Shown here: positions 1 through 9,602 of the stretch, in pieces | Numbering within the stretch: the stretch's first letter is position 1 | How the letters are laid out: the number at the start of each line of letters is the position of its first letter | Program-made: the position numbers and the translations under genes | The notes under the pieces: generated by a model | What the model was told of the DNA's origin: nothing | Seen by the model: the letters and a program-made list of their open reading frames with translations, nothing else | Database searches by the model: none | Source of the DNA: Salimicrobium flavidum | GTDB lineage: Bacteria; Bacillota; Bacilli; Bacillales; Halobacillaceae | Direction of reading: 5' to 3' | Assembly: GCF_900156645.1 (NCBI RefSeq) | Contig: NZ_FTOC01000001.1 | Location: 372,001-436,000 of the forward strand | Length of the DNA stretch: 64,000 bases

Positions 1-1139
1 TTGATCTCTTTATTCAGATCTCTTGAAATTTGACGTACCATACGAGGGAAGCGGTTGAAAACCTGTTCTACCGGCACCATCCGCATATTCAGAATGATAG
101 ATTGCAGATCTCCAGAAACTCTGGACATACGCTCCACTGTTTCCGTCAATTCGGTGTTTTTGAGGTCGTCAGAAATCTGTTCCAGGCGGCCCCTGTCAAT
201 GACCAGCTCTTCGAATAAATTCATGAGATCGTCCAGTCTATCGATGTTCACCCTGATCGTTTTGTTTGCCACTTTCCGATTTTTCTCTTCCTTTGTGCCG
301 GGAGAATCGCTCTGTTCTTCAATCTCGTTCGTTTCATTTTCTTCTCTGACTGTTTGTTCTTCAGCTTCCGTTTCTTCTGCAACCACCTGGTAGCTTTGCA
401 CATCTACGTCTTCAATCTCCGAAACCTTCATTATCTTAGCTTTGATTTCATCGACTTGCTTATCTGTGACCAGCAACACTTCAAAGAAAGATTCGAATTC
501 TTCGTTTTCGAGCGCTTCTGCATGAGGATGACTCTGAACCACTTCCCCGAGCTGTTCCAGCACTTCGAACACCATAAATACTCTAGCTGCTTTCAACATA
601 CAATCCTCACGTAGTGTGATTATTACGTGAAAGTTAAACATCCCTTGTTCGTGTGATTCTTCCAGCACGGTCTGCACAAATCGATCGACCTGGAAACCGG
701 CGGAAGTCGGAGCGTCTGTTTTGGTTTGATCAGAGACCTTATCAATCTGTTCCGGACTTTGTCCTGTTTCGATGTTTTGTAATTTAGCTACGACTTTTTC
801 GACGTCTCTCGCTCCTGTCCCACCTTCTTGAACGTCAAGAAGCATAGCTTCGAGATCATCCACGGACTCGAATACGACATCCAGCATAGATGGATCTACA
901 TCTATTTCTTCTTTTCTTACCCGGTCAAGAACATTCTCCATTTTGTGTGTGAGATTCGATATATCCTGATACCCCATTGTTGCTGCCATACCTTTTAATG
1001 TATGTGCTGCACGAAAAATTTCTTCAACTATGGAAATCTCTCCTGGAGCATTTTCAAGATGAAGCAGCTGATCGTTTATTGTCTGTAAATTCTCTTTACT
1101 TTCATCGATGAAAACTTCTAAATATTGATTATTTTCCAT
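1..1139 (-). CDS. cheA: Chemotaxis histidine kinase CheA (3' end cut by window)
   Basis: CheA autophosphorylates under control of chemoreceptors and CheW and passes phosphate to CheY and CheB. The open frame begins at an ATG preceded by a GGGGGTAAGG Shine-Dalgarno region and runs off the left edge with no stop, so about 379 residues are visible. The N-terminal HPt domain carries the phosphorylatable histidine, His46, in AAHTLKG. A CheY-binding P2 region and an acidic linker follow, then the start of the dimerisation helices (RVNIDRLDDLMNLFEELV type). The kinase and CheW-like domains lie outside. It begins 12 bp after cheB, the usual order at the end of the Bacillus fla/che operon. Confidence 0.96.
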   Translation of the reverse strand, partial: MENNQYLEVFIDESKENLQTINDQLLHLENAPGEISIVEEIFRAAHTLKGMAATMGYQDISNLTHKMENVLDRVRKEEIDVDPSMLDVVFESVDDLEAMLLDVQEGGTGARDVEKVVAKLQNIETGQSPEQIDKVSDQTKTDAPTSAGFQVDRFVQTVLEESHEQGMFNFHVIITLREDCMLKAARVFMVFEVLEQLGEVVQSHPHAEALENEEFESFFEVLLVTDKQVDEIKAKIMKVSEIEDVDVQSYQVVAEETEAEEQTVREENETNEIEEQSDSPGTKEEKNRKVANKTIRVNIDRLDDLMNLFEELVIDRGRLEQISDDLKNTELTETVERMSRVSGDLQSIILNMRMVPVEQVFNRFPRMVRQISRDLNKEI

Positions 1140-1151
1140 GACCTTACCCCC

Positions 1152-2192
1152 TTAGCGGATGGTTGCTTTATGAATCCCTCTGGCGATGTCCTTTAATGTC
1201 AAAACTTCATCAGCTAATCCCGAGACGACGACTGACTTCGGCATACCGTAAACGATACAGCTCTCTTCTGCTTCGGCGATCGAATGGGTTCCCGGCAAGG
1301 CTTTCTTCAACCTGATCAATCCTTCCGTCCCATCCGCTCCCATGCCAGTCATTACAACCGTTACCAGATGATGGGATATAAGAGAAGTCAGGGAATCGAA
1401 CAGATAATTCACCGAAGGCCGATGACCGAATATTTCTTCATTTTCACTTAAAACTATAGTAAGTTCGGGACTCTCTTTCACACTTAAATGATAACCACCA
1501 GGTGCTATATATGCCGTCCCTTCCAATATTCTTTCCCCGTGTTCCGCCTCTTTCACATGAATTTGTGCCAGTTTATTGAGACGATCGGCTAAGGATTTAG
1601 TGAACCCTGGCGGCATATGCTGGACGATGAGTATCGGACTCGGAAAATCAATGGGAAGACTCGTAAGTACTTCCTGTAAAGCTCTCGGGCCTCCTGTCGA
1701 GGTTCCTATCGCGATGAGTGAACGTGAAGGCTTGTTGGTAGTCACAGTCGGAATCCTCTCATCTCTTGCTGTGCCAATCATTTTAGGAACTTTCGCTTTA
1801 GAGGCAGTAATCACTTTCTGCACGATTTGCTTCTTTATGTTATTGATATCGAGCGAAATTGAACCGGAGGGTTTCGGGATGAAATCCACCGCTCCTGCAC
1901 TCAAGGCCTGCACTGTGTTTTCCGCTCCGTTTTGAGTCAGGCTCGATAGCATGACTACAGGTCTCGGGTATTTCTCCATGATGATCTCAAGAGCCCTTAT
2001 CCCATCCATTTTAGGCATTTCAATATCCATGGTGACTACATCGGGGTCGAATTTCTCCACTTTTAAAAGAGCATCTTCCCCGTTCCTTGCGGTAGCAATA
2101 ACATATAGTCGCGGATCCTCCTCGATCATCTCATGAATCATTTTTCTCATGAAAGCCGAGTCGTCAACAATTAGAACAGATTGCTTTTCCAT
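1152..2192 (-). CDS. cheB: Chemotaxis protein-glutamate methylesterase/deamidase CheB
   Basis: CheB removes methyl groups from (and deamidates) chemoreceptor glutamates when phosphorylated by CheA, giving adaptation. The N-terminal receiver has the acidic pair DD and the phosphoacceptor Asp in VVTMDIEMP (about residue 56). The C-terminal esterase has GTSTGGP with the nucleophilic Ser, the His of IVQHMPPGF and the Asp of MTGMGADG, completing the catalytic triad. I chose the ATG at 2192 (346 aa). It sits about 9 nt behind GAAAGG, whereas the ATG two codons earlier directly abuts the flhG stop with almost no spacing. Length is normal for the family. Confidence 0.96.
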   Translation of the reverse strand: MEKQSVLIVDDSAFMRKMIHEMIEEDPRLYVIATARNGEDALLKVEKFDPDVVTMDIEMPKMDGIRALEIIMEKYPRPVVMLSSLTQNGAENTVQALSAGAVDFIPKPSGSISLDINNIKKQIVQKVITASKAKVPKMIGTARDERIPTVTTNKPSRSLIAIGTSTGGPRALQEVLTSLPIDFPSPILIVQHMPPGFTKSLADRLNKLAQIHVKEAEHGERILEGTAYIAPGGYHLSVKESPELTIVLSENEEIFGHRPSVNYLFDSLTSLISHHLVTVVMTGMGADGTEGLIRLKKALPGTHSIAEAEESCIVYGMPKSVVVSGLADEVLTLKDIARGIHKATIR

Positions 2193-2198
2193 CACCAT

Positions 2199-3053
2199 CT
2201 ACCTTTCAGTAACCATCTTTTTCAATTTCTGCAGGAAGGACCCATCCCCTTTTTCTTCCCTGCCTTCTACATATGCGCGAACCACAGCCTTCAAGGATTT
2301 CCCTGCCTTACTCGCCGGAAATTCTTGGATAAATGGACTCTGGAGATGGACAGCTTTCATCACTGCTTTATCATCGATCAGAACTCCGAGGGATTTAACA
2401 TCTTTTTCTAAGAAATTTGAAACGACTGATTGTATGCGATCCAATGATCTATTGCCCTGCCTATCATTCAGTGCGCGATTCATCAATATGGAGATACTCA
2501 TTCCAGGAGACATTGCATAGATATGCTTGACCATCGAATAAGCATCTGTAAGAGAAGTAGGTTCTGTAGTGGTAATAATGAAAGTTTCATCTGAAGCGGC
2601 TATGAACTGGAGGCTTTCTTCATTTGCCCCTGCACCCATATCGAAAAAAATGTAGTCGTAGTCGTAAAGTAGAGATTCGAATTCGGAGAGGAAATAAGCG
2701 AACTCCTCTTTTTCAACATGGAAAAATTGACTGAGGCTTGATCCGCCGGCTATATACGGTAAGGAATTAGGTCCCTTTTCTATGATGTCACGTATCGGAA
2801 TGTTTCTATGAAACAGGTCTACCATATGATAGGCAGGGGAAAGACCAAGGAGAATATCAATATTTCCCATTCCTATATCCAAATCGATGACGAGCACCTT
2901 TTTTTGATAGGACATCAATTCAAGTGCAAAATTGATGGTAACGTTCGATTTACCGACCCCGCCTTTGCCACTTGCTACTGAAATCACCTTTGCTTTTTTT
3001 CCATTTTGTTTCTGACGTAACCGCATCCTTAATTTTTCAGCCTGATCGCTCAT
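2199..3053 (-). CDS. flhG: Flagellar number/placement ATPase FlhG (YlxH, MinD-like)
   Basis: This MinD/ParA-type ATPase works with FlhF to set flagellar number and position, and stimulates the FlhF GTPase through its N-terminal activator helix. The start shows the DQAEKLR motif typical of that activator. The deviant Walker A SGKGGVGKS follows at about residues 28-36, and DLDIGMGN is the A' motif. I start at the ATG at 3053 (284 aa), about 10 nt after GGAAGGAG. An in-frame TTG at 3062 touches that SD and is less likely. The gene overlaps the flhF stop by 17 bp, so it is probably translationally coupled. Confidence 0.93.
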   Translation of the reverse strand: MSDQAEKLRMRLRQKQNGKKAKVISVASGKGGVGKSNVTINFALELMSYQKKVLVIDLDIGMGNIDILLGLSPAYHMVDLFHRNIPIRDIIEKGPNSLPYIAGGSSLSQFFHVEKEEFAYFLSEFESLLYDYDYIFFDMGAGANEESLQFIAASDETFIITTTEPTSLTDAYSMVKHIYAMSPGMSISILMNRALNDRQGNRSLDRIQSVVSNFLEKDVKSLGVLIDDKAVMKAVHLQSPFIQEFPASKAGKSLKAVVRAYVEGREEKGDGSFLQKLKKMVTER

Positions 3054-4125
3054 CAGAAGCAAGCTCCTTCCTCAGTTTCTCGATTAGTTCCGATAACGAA
3101 GCGGAAGAAATATCGTCGGGAACGCTTTGCCCTTTCGTCACATAAGAAATACCGATCCGATGTTTGAGAGCAAGACTGATAGCAGCGCCATAACTTCCTG
3201 TTTCATCCATCTTCGTAAAAATCAGAGAATGGAGAGGGACACTTGAAAATTGATTGAATACAGATTCTATATCCTGGAATTTGCTTGTCATGGATAAAAC
3301 GAGCACCGTCTCCGCATCTTTCCTGAAATCAATGACTTGCCGGAGCTCTTCGACGTAGGCGGGATCCTTATAATTCCTACCCGCCGTATCCACGATGACA
3401 AAGTCCTTGTCCTTCATTTTCTCTCTCGCTGTGAGATAATCCTCAATGTTGTAAGCGACCTCCATAGGTACATCCAGCAGTTTCGCGTACGTCTGCAACT
3501 GCTCGATTGCTGCTATCCGGTACGTATCTGTAGTAATGAACCCTACAGAAAGCCCTTCATTCAACATTGCATCGGCTGCAAGCTTAGCAGCCGTAGTCGT
3601 CTTTCCGACACCGGTCGGTCCGATAAGATGCAGGAACTTTTTGCTTTTGTTTATAGACGAGGCAGGGACCTGAGTGGCCTCCCCGGTCAGATACTCTTGA
3701 GTTGCAATGGAAAGAAGGCTTTCCCCCTCCTTTCCGGAAAGGATTTCCTCAATGAATTCAGAAGCCAGTTCCTGGTTCTGAAGTTTTGCATAATGTTCTT
3801 TCACTTCAGACGTGTCCATTTTTTCGGCCCTGATCAAAGTCTTCAACTGATCGAGTTCCTGCATGAGTAACTCATTACCAGAAGCTTCCTGCAGAGGCGT
3901 TCGTTCTTTTTCCACTGGTGCTGAAGTAACCTCCGGACGCAACGGCTTCGAAGCTTCCGGATCTCTGGCTGCTATCACTTCTATTTCTTTTTTTCTGAAG
4001 AACCCGAGAAATCCTTTACTTTTCACTTCTTTGGAATTGAGGATGACAGCTTCCGTCCCCATTTCCTGTTTCACTTTCTTCATTGCTTTCGGCATTGATT
4101 CAGCCTGAAATTTTTTCACCTTCAT
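3037..4125 (-). CDS. flhF: Signal-recognition-particle-like GTPase FlhF
   Basis: FlhF is the third SRP-family GTPase (with Ffh and FtsY, both also in this window) and helps place flagellar basal bodies. The first ~150 residues are a variable B domain. The NG domain follows, with the P-loop GPTGVGKTT near residue 170, DTAGRNYKD as the G3 motif and TKMDET as the G4-type motif. At 362 aa it is of usual length. Its ATG overlaps the flhA stop by 4 bp (ATGA), which indicates tight coupling. Confidence 0.96.
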   Translation of the reverse strand: MKVKKFQAESMPKAMKKVKQEMGTEAVILNSKEVKSKGFLGFFRKKEIEVIAARDPEASKPLRPEVTSAPVEKERTPLQEASGNELLMQELDQLKTLIRAEKMDTSEVKEHYAKLQNQELASEFIEEILSGKEGESLLSIATQEYLTGEATQVPASSINKSKKFLHLIGPTGVGKTTTAAKLAADAMLNEGLSVGFITTDTYRIAAIEQLQTYAKLLDVPMEVAYNIEDYLTAREKMKDKDFVIVDTAGRNYKDPAYVEELRQVIDFRKDAETVLVLSMTSKFQDIESVFNQFSSVPLHSLIFTKMDETGSYGAAISLALKHRIGISYVTKGQSVPDDISSASLSELIEKLRKELASDERSG

Positions 4126-6155
4126 TCCATATTCACCACCCCGACGCTTTGAACTTCGACACTTGGATCGATTTCGTTATAGGAAAGTACAACGACCTGT
4201 GGCAGGAACCTGTCCAACAGTTGTTTCACATACATACGAATAGCCGGAGAGCACAATACAATCGCGGTTTCTTCCTGAAGGGATAACTGTTCAGCGAGTT
4301 GAGCGATACGTTGTGTGATCATCTGCTGTTTCTCTGGATCGAGAGCAAGAAAACTTCCATGTTCCGTTTGTTGCACATGATCAGCTATCAGTTTTTCCAC
4401 TTGCCCGGAGATCGTCACTACTTTGATCGTCCCGTCCTCTTTTTTATATTGATTGGTGATTTGAACAGCCAATGACTGACGTGCATACTCTCCGAGGAGG
4501 TCCGTATCATTCGTCATTTTCGCAAAATCTGCCAGCGTTTCAAAAATGACCGGGAGATTTTTCACGGAAACGTTTTCTCTCAACAGTTTTGCAAGAACCT
4601 TTTGCACATCCCCTACGTGGAGAGGTTCCGGTGTCACTTCTTCGACCAGAATAGGGTAGGATTCCTTAAGGTGATCGATGAGCTTCTGTGTTTCCTGGCG
4701 TCCCAGTAATTCATGGGAGTACCGTTTGATGATTTCTGTGATGTGGGTAGAAACGACAGAAGGAGGGTCCACAACCGTATAGCCGGTGAGTTCCGCTTCA
4801 TCCTTCATATCTTCTGTCACCCATTTCGCAGGTAAGCCGAACGCCGGTTCCACGGTTTCGATCCCTTCGATTTCTTCATCGTCATCCCCGGGAGTCATCG
4901 CCAGGTAATGGTCAAGTAACAGTTCTCCTGTGGCCACTTCATTCCCTTTGATTTTTAAACGGTACTCATTCGGGTTCAACTGGATATTATCACGGATCCT
5001 GACTACAGGTATGACAATTCCAAGTTCAATCGCCAGTTGCCTGCGGATCATGACGATTCGATCGAGCAGATCCCCGCCCTGGTTCGCATCAGCGATCGGA
5101 ATAAGCGCGTATCCGAACTCGAATTCTATCGGATCCATGCTTATGAGGTCGACAACGTTATCGGGCGATCTCATCTGTTCACTTTCTGTTGCGTCATCTT
5201 CTTCCGGTTCTTCTATTTCAGGTTCCGAAGATTCCCGGGATAACCAGAAACCGCCGAAAATCAAAAAGGAAGAGATCATTAGCGTCAGAGAGAAAGGAAT
5301 AGGAGTAAGTCCTAATAAAAATATCGCTCCTCCGGCTACGTATAGAAGTTTCGGAAAACGAAGAAGCTGATCGGTCACGTCGTTACCCAGATTACCTTTG
5401 GAGGCGACTCTTGTGACAACGATACCGGTAGCAGTGGATAAAAGAAGAGCCGGAATCTGACTGACAAGCCCGTCTCCTACAGTAAGTCTCATGTATGTAT
5501 CAATCGCTTCCTGAAAACCTAAGCCCATCTGCACCATACCGATGATAAGTCCAAAAATGATATTCATCAAAACGATGATGATTCCGGCGATGGCGTCTCC
5601 TTTTACGAATTTACTGGCACCATCCATAGCCCCATAGAAATCCGCTTCCTGCTCCACCTTGTCCCGTCGTTCTTTAGCCTGATGTTCATTGATCATGCCT
5701 GCGTTCAGATCCGCATCAATACTCATCTGCTTACCGGGCATGGCGTCAAGGGTGAAACGGGCGGCAACTTCAGAGACCCGCTCCGCGCCTTTAGTGATGA
5801 CAAGGAACTGGATGATCACCAGAATGACGAATACTACGAAACCTACGAGCGCGTTCCCGCCGATAACGAAAGTCCCGAACGTTTCAATAACCTGTCCTGC
5901 CTGGGCTTCCGAAAGAATCGATCTGGTAGTAGAAACGTTAAGGCCCAGTCTGAACAAAGTCATCAATAATAGAAGAGTCGGAAACACGGCAAACTGAAGC
6001 ACATCATCCATGTTCATCGATACAAGGATAACGAGAAGAGCCAATGTGATATTCACCAATATCAAAAAGCTTAAAAGCCATCCAGGAAGAGGTATGACCA
6101 ACATGACGATAATTAATATGATTCCTAATAATACTGATAAATCTCTGGCTGACAT
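4122..6155 (-). CDS. flhA: Flagellar export gate protein FlhA
   Basis: FlhA is the large membrane component of the flagellar type III export gate, with the FHIPEP family signature region. About eight transmembrane segments occupy roughly the first 310 residues. An acidic linker (EPEIEEPEEDDATESE) leads into the cytosolic domain that docks substrate-chaperone complexes. The loop between segments contains the conserved stretch with RFTLDAMPGKQM and DADLNAG. At 677 aa it equals the Bacillus protein. It lies 21 bp after flhB. Confidence 0.97.
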   Translation of the reverse strand: MSARDLSVLLGIILIIVMLVIPLPGWLLSFLILVNITLALLVILVSMNMDDVLQFAVFPTLLLLMTLFRLGLNVSTTRSILSEAQAGQVIETFGTFVIGGNALVGFVVFVILVIIQFLVITKGAERVSEVAARFTLDAMPGKQMSIDADLNAGMINEHQAKERRDKVEQEADFYGAMDGASKFVKGDAIAGIIIVLMNIIFGLIIGMVQMGLGFQEAIDTYMRLTVGDGLVSQIPALLLSTATGIVVTRVASKGNLGNDVTDQLLRFPKLLYVAGGAIFLLGLTPIPFSLTLMISSFLIFGGFWLSRESSEPEIEEPEEDDATESEQMRSPDNVVDLISMDPIEFEFGYALIPIADANQGGDLLDRIVMIRRQLAIELGIVIPVVRIRDNIQLNPNEYRLKIKGNEVATGELLLDHYLAMTPGDDDEEIEGIETVEPAFGLPAKWVTEDMKDEAELTGYTVVDPPSVVSTHITEIIKRYSHELLGRQETQKLIDHLKESYPILVEEVTPEPLHVGDVQKVLAKLLRENVSVKNLPVIFETLADFAKMTNDTDLLGEYARQSLAVQITNQYKKEDGTIKVVTISGQVEKLIADHVQQTEHGSFLALDPEKQQMITQRIAQLAEQLSLQEETAIVLCSPAIRMYVKQLLDRFLPQVVVLSYNEIDPSVEVQSVGVVNME

Positions 6156-6176
6156 GATCGTCTCTCCTTAATGATT

Positions 6177-7262
6177 TCAAACTTTTTTCTGTAGTTTATA
6201 TACATAGGCCAGAACTTCCGCTACAGCCTGAAAGAAGTCCTCATCAATCGGCTGATCAATATCGGTCTGAGCATATATCCCTCTAGCCAGTCCTCTGTTC
6301 TCGACAGTAACGACATCGTTCGCTTTCGCCACTTCTCTGATTTTCAATGCTACAAAGTCGACACCCTTCGCCACCACAAATGGGGCGTCGGATTTTTCTT
6401 CATCGTATTTGATAGCCACAGCATAATGGGTCGGGTTCGTTATGACTACATCCGCATCAGGAACTTCGCTCATCATCCTTGCAGCGGACATCTGCCGCTG
6501 CTTTTCTTTGATTTTCGCTCTGATCTGCGGATCCCCTTCCATATTTTTATGCTCATCTTTTACATCTTTTTTAGACATCCTTATGTTTTTTTCATGATCA
6601 TATTTTTGATACGTGTAATCGATGATCGACAAAATCAACAGAGCCAAGGCAGAGGCAAGACCCATTACCATTGATACGTTTCCGAAAAAGGAAAGTGCTG
6701 CGTCCACAGATTTCTGAGCGGCCATGACCATTTCATTTTTATTGATCCATATGATCGAAAAAGTGATAGCTCCGACCATGGTGATTTTCAGTAAAGATTT
6801 GATGAGCTCTACGATAGCCCGGGCCGAGAAAATCCGTTTGAACCCCTGTATAGGATTTAGCTTCTTCGGGTCTATTTTCAAGGGTTCCCCTGTGAACATC
6901 ACCCCCACCTGCACCAGGTTGGATGCAATCCCTGCAACCACCGCTATTCCCATGATCGGTGCCAATGCTTTAGATATTTCGATGGTCATTTCATTCAACA
7001 CACGTCCCACTGTGAATTCAGTGACTTCCAGATGTATGTATTCGGTGAATGCCTGCTCAAACATCGTGAGGGCGGTGTCTTTCAACAAAGGACCAGTGAG
7101 ATAAAGAGCACCGAATGTAAGTAATAAAAGAAAACCGGTATTCACATCCTGACTTTTAGCGACCTGACCCTTTTTTCTCGAATCCTGTTTTTTCTTAGGG
7201 GTCGCCTCTTCCGTCTTTTCGTCAGCAGCAAAGTATTGTAAATCTAGTTGTAATCTTTTCAC
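6177..7262 (-). CDS. flhB: Flagellar export switch protein FlhB
   Basis: FlhB switches the export apparatus from rod/hook to filament substrates by autocleavage. Four hydrophobic segments span about residues 43-215. The cytosolic tail contains the cleavage motif Asn276-Pro-Thr-His279, followed by YAVAIKYD and the terminal AVAEVLAYVYKL helix. The N-terminal KTEEATPKK stretch is the family hallmark. Length is 361 aa. The gene lies 1 bp from the fliR stop. Compare the cleavage-motif-lacking FlhB-like ylqH elsewhere in the window. Confidence 0.97.
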   Translation of the reverse strand: MKRLQLDLQYFAADEKTEEATPKKKQDSRKKGQVAKSQDVNTGFLLLLTFGALYLTGPLLKDTALTMFEQAFTEYIHLEVTEFTVGRVLNEMTIEISKALAPIMGIAVVAGIASNLVQVGVMFTGEPLKIDPKKLNPIQGFKRIFSARAIVELIKSLLKITMVGAITFSIIWINKNEMVMAAQKSVDAALSFFGNVSMVMGLASALALLILSIIDYTYQKYDHEKNIRMSKKDVKDEHKNMEGDPQIRAKIKEKQRQMSAARMMSEVPDADVVITNPTHYAVAIKYDEEKSDAPFVVAKGVDFVALKIREVAKANDVVTVENRGLARGIYAQTDIDQPIDEDFFQAVAEVLAYVYKLQKKV

Positions 7263-7263
7263 A

Positions 7264-8043
7264 CTACGTCCTCCCCAGCACCTCCATGAATCCTCTCATC
7301 GTTCGGAGCATCATGTCGAAAAGCTCTTCAATCAGCATTACGTAAAAACCCATTAAAATAGTCAATACAACGAGAGCCACAAAGATCTTAAGCGGCAATC
7401 CTACCACGAAGACGTTCAGCTGCGGAACAGAGCGGGCAATAATTCCAAGAGCCACATCTACGAGAAACAGACAACCTACCAGTGGAATAGCCATTAAGAA
7501 AGCGACGATGAACATTTCATTGAAGGTGTAGACAACGTATTCTATCCAGTTTTCATCCTGGAATTGAATGAACTGATCTATACCGATAGCCTCATAGCTA
7601 TAAAACATACCGTCAATCATCAGGTGGTGGCCATCAACGACGAGGATGAAAAGAAGGGTTATCATATATAAATACTGGCCGATCAAAGGGCTCTGCGCCC
7701 CTGTCTGCGGGTCCACCACATTCGCAATAGCAAAACCCATCTGGAAATCAATGAAACCGCCCGCAATTTGTACGGCCGTTATGACTATGTACGCCAAGAG
7801 TCCGACGAAAAGTCCGACAATCGCTTCTTTGATCATCAACAGCAAATATGTATGATCGATTGTAAACACCGGAGGATCGATCGTTATATATAAAATAAGT
7901 GCCAAAAAGAAGGAAAAACCGACTTTATGCTGGGTCGGAACATTCCGATATGAAAATAGCGGAAGCGTTGCAAAAAAAGCAGTAATTCTTATAAATACCA
8001 GGAGAAAAGCAGGGACATTCGCAAAATTGATCCATTCGGTCAT
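7264..8043 (-). CDS. fliR: Flagellar export gate protein FliR
   Basis: FliR forms, with FliP and FliQ, the core channel of the export gate inside the MS ring. The 259-aa protein is almost entirely hydrophobic with about six predicted membrane segments. It shows family features such as RITAFFATLPLF and GFIDFQMGFAIANVVDPQTG. The ATG follows the fliQ stop by 4 bp and lacks a strong SD (GGATAACCGG), so translation is probably coupled to fliQ. Confidence 0.96.
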   Translation of the reverse strand: MTEWINFANVPAFLLVFIRITAFFATLPLFSYRNVPTQHKVGFSFFLALILYITIDPPVFTIDHTYLLLMIKEAIVGLFVGLLAYIVITAVQIAGGFIDFQMGFAIANVVDPQTGAQSPLIGQYLYMITLLFILVVDGHHLMIDGMFYSYEAIGIDQFIQFQDENWIEYVVYTFNEMFIVAFLMAIPLVGCLFLVDVALGIIARSVPQLNVFVVGLPLKIFVALVVLTILMGFYVMLIEELFDMMLRTMRGFMEVLGRT

Positions 8044-8047
8044 CCGG

Positions 8048-8317
8048 TTATCCTACTAACATATTCAGGTTTCTGAACACCGAAGCCGTGAACTCGATCA
8101 TATTCGTCAGCATCCAGGGCCCGAAAAATATGAGACCGATGAGAACCGCTACAATCTTCGGTATAAAAGCGAGCGTCTGTTCCTGGATTTGAGTGGTCGC
8201 CTGAAATATACTCACGATTAAACCGACGGCAAGGGCAAGGATCAATAAAGGCCCCGTGACAATAAGGACTGTGTAAATCCCCTCTTTCGCAAACTGTATG
8301 ACCATTTCACTATTCAT
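8048..8317 (-). CDS. fliQ: Flagellar export gate protein FliQ
   Basis: FliQ is a small two-helix hydrophobic gate subunit packed around the FliP/FliR helix. The sequence is 89 aa, with two long hydrophobic segments at about 14-40 and 50-75. Between them lies the conserved SIFQATTQIQEQTLAFIPK loop. A good AGGAGG precedes the ATG. It sits between fliP and fliR as expected. Confidence 0.96.
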   Translation of the reverse strand: MNSEMVIQFAKEGIYTVLIVTGPLLILALAVGLIVSIFQATTQIQEQTLAFIPKIVAVLIGLIFFGPWMLTNMIEFTASVFRNLNMLVG

Positions 8318-8329
8318 TACGTTTTCCTC

Positions 8330-8995
8330 CTAGAAGCCTTCCAGTAAAGAATGGGTTATTAAATACCAGCCATCCACCAGAACAAATAACAGGATTTTGA
8401 ACGGCAGTGATATCATCACCGGAGGCAGCATCATCATACCCATGGACATCAAAACACTCGCTACAGCCATATCAATGACTAGAAAAGGAACAAAAATCAT
8501 AAAACCCATCTGAAAAGCCGTTTTCAATTCACTAATCGCATATGCCGGTACAAGTGTGGTCATCGGTATATCCTGGACAGTCTCAGGAGTTTCAGCTCCC
8601 GAATAATTAAGGAAGAGTTCCAGATCTTTTTGCCTCGTATGAGTAGACATAAACTCTTTCATCGGAATACTTGCCTGTTCATAAGCTTCATCAAGGGTGA
8701 TCTCTTCTTCAAATAATGGTGTGAGCGCCTGCTCATTAACTTCATTGAATGTCGGTGCCATGATGAAGAAAGTGAGAAAAAGGGCGAGTCCGATCAGTAC
8801 CTGGTTCGGCGGCATTTGCTGAGTAGCCAAAGACGTCCGTACAAAGGACAGAACTATGATAATCCGGGCAAAACTGGTCATCAATATCAGTATGCCCGGA
8901 GCCACTGAAAGTACCGTTACTAATAGAAAGAGACGGACTGAAGTAGATATATCTTCAGGACTCGTACCCGAGAAAAGATCAACGAATTCATTCAT
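8330..8995 (-). CDS. fliP: Flagellar export gate protein FliP
   Basis: FliP is the main subunit of the export-gate pore. The 221-aa product matches Bacillus FliP closely, with FARIIIVLSFVRTSLATQQMPPN near residues 42-64, a periplasmic loop, and the C-terminal MSMGMMMLPPVMISLPFK segment that contains the methionine-rich gasket. There is no cleavable signal like that of E. coli FliP, as is usual in Bacillus. Its start overlaps the fliO stop by 8 bp (ATGAATGA). Confidence 0.97.
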   Translation of the reverse strand: MNEFVDLFSGTSPEDISTSVRLFLLVTVLSVAPGILILMTSFARIIIVLSFVRTSLATQQMPPNQVLIGLALFLTFFIMAPTFNEVNEQALTPLFEEEITLDEAYEQASIPMKEFMSTHTRQKDLELFLNYSGAETPETVQDIPMTTLVPAYAISELKTAFQMGFMIFVPFLVIDMAVASVLMSMGMMMLPPVMISLPFKILLFVLVDGWYLITHSLLEGF

Positions 8996-9593
8996 CGGAA
9001 TTACCCTTTCTATGCTTCCTGTTCTCTTGCGTCCGCTTCATTTCAGACAGCTGCTTTTCAAACAGTTGCTGAAACTGAATGGTCGATTTGCCTTCTCCGC
9101 TCTTCGAACCGGAAAAAGACATAGCCGGAAGTGACTTTCCATCGTCTTCCCGGATCAACTGTCGTTTCGTCTCTTCATCCGTAATTTCTGTGAGCATTTC
9201 TACACTGTCCCCTACACCAAGGATATATATGCTCTCTCCGATTTTCACTGCCTGCACAGAGCGGTTCTGACCGAGCGGTACACCGCCGAGATTCTCCATT
9301 TGCCTCGTACTTTGGAAGAGCTTATTCTTTTTCTGAACAAATTTCAATATTCCATATATAAGTGCGAGTACAAACAACAGGGCGAACAGTAATTTGGTGA
9401 CACTCCACCACAACGGTTCGGAAGTATCTACCGTTTCTCCCCCGCTACCTTCCTGCTGCTCTTCCTGGGCACACCCTTCAAGCTCGGGGTTCTGCGCACA
9501 TTCACTGACACTGGGGCTACTGCCATGAACACCCACCGGGTCGAATACTACGAATAATAATGCAATAAAAATTACAGAGCCAAACTTCTTCAT
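8988..9593 (-). CDS. fliO: Flagellar export assembly protein FliO (FliZ in older Bacillus nomenclature)
   Basis: FliO assists assembly of the FliP ring. A likely signal peptide covers residues 1-25 (MKKFGSV then a hydrophobic stretch). A short acidic, Cys-containing extracellular segment follows, then a transmembrane helix at about 62-85 and a basic-to-mixed cytosolic tail with the FliO-domain phrase QMENLGGVPLGQNRSVQAVKIG. Length is 201 aa. Position between cheY and fliP supports the call. The sequence is less conserved than its neighbours. Confidence 0.88.
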   Translation of the reverse strand: MKKFGSVIFIALLFVVFDPVGVHGSSPSVSECAQNPELEGCAQEEQQEGSGGETVDTSEPLWWSVTKLLFALLFVLALIYGILKFVQKKNKLFQSTRQMENLGGVPLGQNRSVQAVKIGESIYILGVGDSVEMLTEITDEETKRQLIREDDGKSLPAMSFSGSKSGEGKSTIQFQQLFEKQLSEMKRTQENRKHRKGNSDE

Positions 9594-9602
9594 AAAAACC
9601 TC